Positions 4,973 to 6,505 of a stretch of DNA of 6,505 nucleotides are shown one piece after another. The DNA lies in contig JAAZFD010000097.1 of the NCBI GenBank assembly GCA_012511925.1, positions 1-6,505 on the forward strand, given 5' to 3'. This stretch comes from Clostridiales bacterium (lineage in GTDB: Bacteria; Bacillota; Clostridia; Christensenellales; CAG-138). Each line of letters opens with the position of its first letter. Within the stretch, counting starts at the first letter, position 1. A model generated the notes under the pieces. The model was not told the origin of the DNA, searched no databases, and saw only the letters and a program-made list of their open reading frames with translations. The translations under genes were made by a program, and so were the position numbers.

Positions 4973-6031
4973 CTATCGCATACTTACCGTAGTATCAAAC
5001 GAATACATCTCTACGCTTTCCTGACTTATCAAACCGTTTTCGTATAACTCTTGCAGGCAATAATCCATCGTATGCATTCCAAGTCCTCTCGCAGTTTGCA
5101 GGGTGCTTGTTATCAAGTGAGTTTTTCCTGTTCGGATAAGATTTTTAATAGCTCCCGTTGCTGTCATAATTTCAGTTGCCAATACACGCTTGTTGTCTTT
5201 AACAGAAGGTACAAGCTGTTGTGAGAAAACGCCAAGCAAAACCATCGATAACTGAACACGAATTTGATTCTGCTGTCCTGCTGGGAACATATCGATAATT
5301 CTGTCGATTGTGTTTTCAGCGCCCTTGGTGTGTAGTGTGGAAAGTACCAAGTGCCCTGTTTCAGCTGCGGAAACCGCCGTTGAAACGCTTTCAAGGTCTC
5401 TCATCTCGCCAAGCATTATTACATCGGGGTCTTGTCGCATTGCGGCTACTAAGCCCTTGTAATAGCTTGTGGTATCTCTGCCGATTTCCCTTTGAGTGAT
5501 TAAGCAGGTATTCGGCTCGTGAATACACTCAATCGGGTCTTCCAAGGTGATTATATGTGCATTTATCGTACTGTTTAGATAGTTGATAACGCTCGAAAGT
5601 GTAGTAGATTTTCCACTACCCGTAGGTCCTGTAACCAATATCAAACCGCTTTTTTTCAAAGCAAGCGTTTTAATAACCTCGGGAATCCTAAGAGTATTAA
5701 AATCAAACTGATTAAGCAATACTCGGCGGATAGACACGTTATAACCGCTCATATCCATATATGCGTTGCATCTAAATCTGCTGCCAGCGCCGCTGAAGGA
5801 AATATCAACCTCGTGAAACTCTTCAAAATATTCCTTTTGCTTTTTATCAGTTATTTTATCTACAAATTCCTTTATTTCATCGCTTGTTAATGCATCCGTG
5901 TCGATACTTGTTAAAAGGCTTCCGACACGAATAATGGGTTGCATATTAGTTTTAATGTGTAAATCTCTTGCCCTGTTAGCATCTACAGCTTTTAGATATC
6001 TATCAATTTTTTTACTATATTCGTATGCCAT
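4973..6031 (-). CDS. pilT: Twitching motility protein PilT, type IV pilus retraction ATPase
   Basis: A cytoplasmic hexameric ATPase that powers pilus disassembly, giving twitching and DNA uptake. The 352-residue length is typical. Motifs in order: N-terminal domain with DLHI (23-26) and IRVGSLL (34-40); Walker A GPTGSGKST (135-143); Asp box ITLEDPIE (161-168); Walker B DVIMLGEMRD (203-212); His box HLVLSTLHT (227-235); and the PilT C-terminal signature AIKNLIRTGK (294-303) followed by GLGMHTMD (316-323). That C-terminal block separates PilT from the PilB/GspE extension ATPases, which are longer and carry a zinc motif. No catalytic residue is missing. ATG 6031 is preferred; the longer TTG at 6043 overlaps the G-rich ribosome binding site. 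It is a single gene with its own promoter and terminator, and no other pilus gene is adjacent, so the pilus genes are dispersed. The partner prepilin lies about 4.3 kb away on the same strand. Confidence 0.95.
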   Translation of the reverse strand: MAYEYSKKIDRYLKAVDANRARDLHIKTNMQPIIRVGSLLTSIDTDALTSDEIKEFVDKITDKKQKEYFEEFHEVDISFSGAGSRFRCNAYMDMSGYNVSIRRVLLNQFDFNTLRIPEVIKTLALKKSGLILVTGPTGSGKSTTLSSVINYLNSTINAHIITLEDPIECIHEPNTCLITQREIGRDTTSYYKGLVAAMRQDPDVIMLGEMRDLESVSTAVSAAETGHLVLSTLHTKGAENTIDRIIDMFPAGQQNQIRVQLSMVLLGVFSQQLVPSVKDNKRVLATEIMTATGAIKNLIRTGKTHLITSTLQTARGLGMHTMDYCLQELYENGLISQESVEMYSFDTTVSMR

Positions 6032-6065
6032 TATATCCCCCAAAATCTTTTATTTAGTATGTAAT

Positions 6066-6094
6066 ATTTTATACATAATACTATCGATAGTCAA
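6066..6094 (-). promoter_or_regulatory. Strong sigma-A promoter of pilT
   Basis: On the minus strand, TTGACT (6094-6089), exactly 17 bases, then TAAAAT (6071-6066). The start would be near 6059, about 28 bases before the ATG. The perfect palindrome CTATCGATAG (6081-6090) overlaps the -35 and spacer and could be an operator. Confidence 0.75.
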
Positions 6095-6154
6095 GCATAA
6101 GTTATATTTGCTGTGTAGGCAAAAAATTACGGGATATTCGTTCAACAAATGAGA

Positions 6155-6178
6155 GGGGCGACATTTTTTGCTCGCCCC
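6155..6178 (-). terminator. Hairpin after the right-edge gene, likely terminator
   Basis: A 7-bp GC-rich stem, GGGGCGA (6155-6161) with TCGCCCC (6172-6178), encloses a 10-base loop. It lies downstream of the minus-strand stop at 6228 and before the pilT promoter. The minus strand after the stem reads TCTCATTTG, a poor T tract, so termination is probable but not certain. Confidence 0.6.
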
Positions 6179-6229
6179 AAACATTTATCACAGTCTGAAT
6201 CGGGATTTCTTCCGCTCAATAAAATGTTT
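6179..6229. repeat. 8-bp inverted repeat AAACATTT / AAATGTTT with an inner stem
   Basis: The arms are 6179-6186 and 6222-6229, perfect inverses. Inside is a smaller stem, CGGGA (6201-6205) with TTCCG (6210-6214, one G-T pair). The right arm includes bases of the stop codon of the right-edge gene, so its message would end in two consecutive hairpins. Confidence 0.45.
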
Positions 6230-6505
6230 ATCTGTTCCAAATTAACGGATTATTCTTTAGCATTGGTCCTGACCCGTCTGCGTGCCAAAGTGCAGAAGAA
6301 AGCCCTGTATATGGCGGAACATTGGCAGGATTGCCCTTGAAAACCCCTGCAGCATTCGCCGTAAAAAGCAATGTGTTGCTTGAGGTTGTATAAACGTTTA
6401 CGCAACTACCTGTTCCTGTCAGCTTTGAGTAGGCATCTCCTCAAAGACCTTCTTGACCGCTTACTACGTCGCCTCTACCAAGCATAACCCATGAATTTGT
6501 AATGC
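6228..6505 (-). pseudogene. C-terminus of an unrecognised protein with an in-frame TGA, continuing past the right edge
   Basis: In one minus-strand frame, 92 codons run from the edge to TAA 6230-6228, broken only by TGA at 6443-6441 (codon 21). The other two minus frames meet stops within about 14 codons of the edge. Before the TGA the frame reads like protein (SWVMLGRGDVVSGQEGL), and after it 70 further codons stay open (GDAYSKLTGTGSCVNVYTT, FTANAAGVFKGNP, SALWHADGSGPMLKNNPLIW). The composition (Gly, Ser, Thr and Asn rich, few Lys) suggests an exported or surface protein, perhaps beta-rich, but I recognise no family. The C-terminus ends in a short WNR. The start is outside the window. It is followed by a hairpin terminator and then the pilT promoter. 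The protein reading is supported by frame continuity only; the role of the TGA (nonsense, error or Trp) is open. Confidence 0.6.

Noticed and set aside
6032..6043. TTG start giving a 356-residue PilT
   Set aside because: It overlaps the G-rich ribosome binding site; ATG 6031 fits better in spacing and family N-terminus.
6149..6340. Plus-strand open frame at the right end
   Set aside because: It spans the GC-rich terminator hairpin and is antisense to a better-supported minus-strand frame; it has no ribosome binding site.
3469..6443. A reassigned genetic code explaining the in-frame stops
   Set aside because: Three different stop triplets would all need reassigning, yet each also ends a normal gene in the window at the family-typical C-terminus.

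Overview
The window looks like a chromosomal segment of a Gram-positive, AT-rich member of the Clostridia (Bacillota), probably uncultured. The evidence is a conserved Asp23/Gls24-protein plus DAK2 (FakA/YloV) pair, a DUF5665-type membrane protein, strong AGGAGG ribosome binding sites with some TTG/GTG starts, Firmicute-style sigma-A promoters, and type IV pilus genes of the kind found in clostridia. No RNA gene, CRISPR array or insertion sequence was seen.

Layout from left to right. Positions 1-645 (minus) hold the N-terminal 215 residues of a type IV prepilin that runs off the left edge. A roughly 440-base gene-free stretch follows, with two candidate minus-strand promoters that share a repeated TTGACA-containing motif. 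Next comes a 201-residue protein of unknown function (minus, 1085-1690), then a control region rich in inverted repeats, then a small DUF5665-like membrane protein (plus, 1860-2153). Converging on it is a two-gene minus-strand operon: an Asp23/Gls24 protein (3914-4288), then a fatty-acid-kinase-like DAK2 protein (2200-3855), closed by a good terminator. Divergent from the operon is a TspO/MBR gene (plus, 4444-4920). It shares a hairpin terminator with pilT (minus, 4973-6031), the retraction ATPase of type IV pili, which has a clear promoter of its own. The right edge holds the C-terminus of an unrecognised minus-strand protein (6228 to beyond 6505).

The most notable feature is that three separate genes are each interrupted by one in-frame stop codon with the reading frame intact on both sides: TAA in the DAK2 gene (3469-3471), TAG in tspO (4537-4539) and TGA in the right-edge gene (6441-6443). 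All three triplets also serve as ordinary terminators within the window: TAA for the DAK2 gene, TAG for pilT and the DUF5665 gene, TGA for the Asp23 gene. A simple reassigned genetic code is therefore a poor explanation. Nonsense decay, consensus or assembly error, or stop-codon suppression are the alternatives. The pilin, the 201-residue gene, the DUF5665 gene, the Asp23 gene and pilT are open over the parts visible.

Functionally, the prepilin and pilT point to a type IV pilus that can retract (twitching motility or DNA uptake). The Asp23 and DAK2 pair is a housekeeping envelope and phospholipid-precursor module. The other genes have no demonstrable link to each other.
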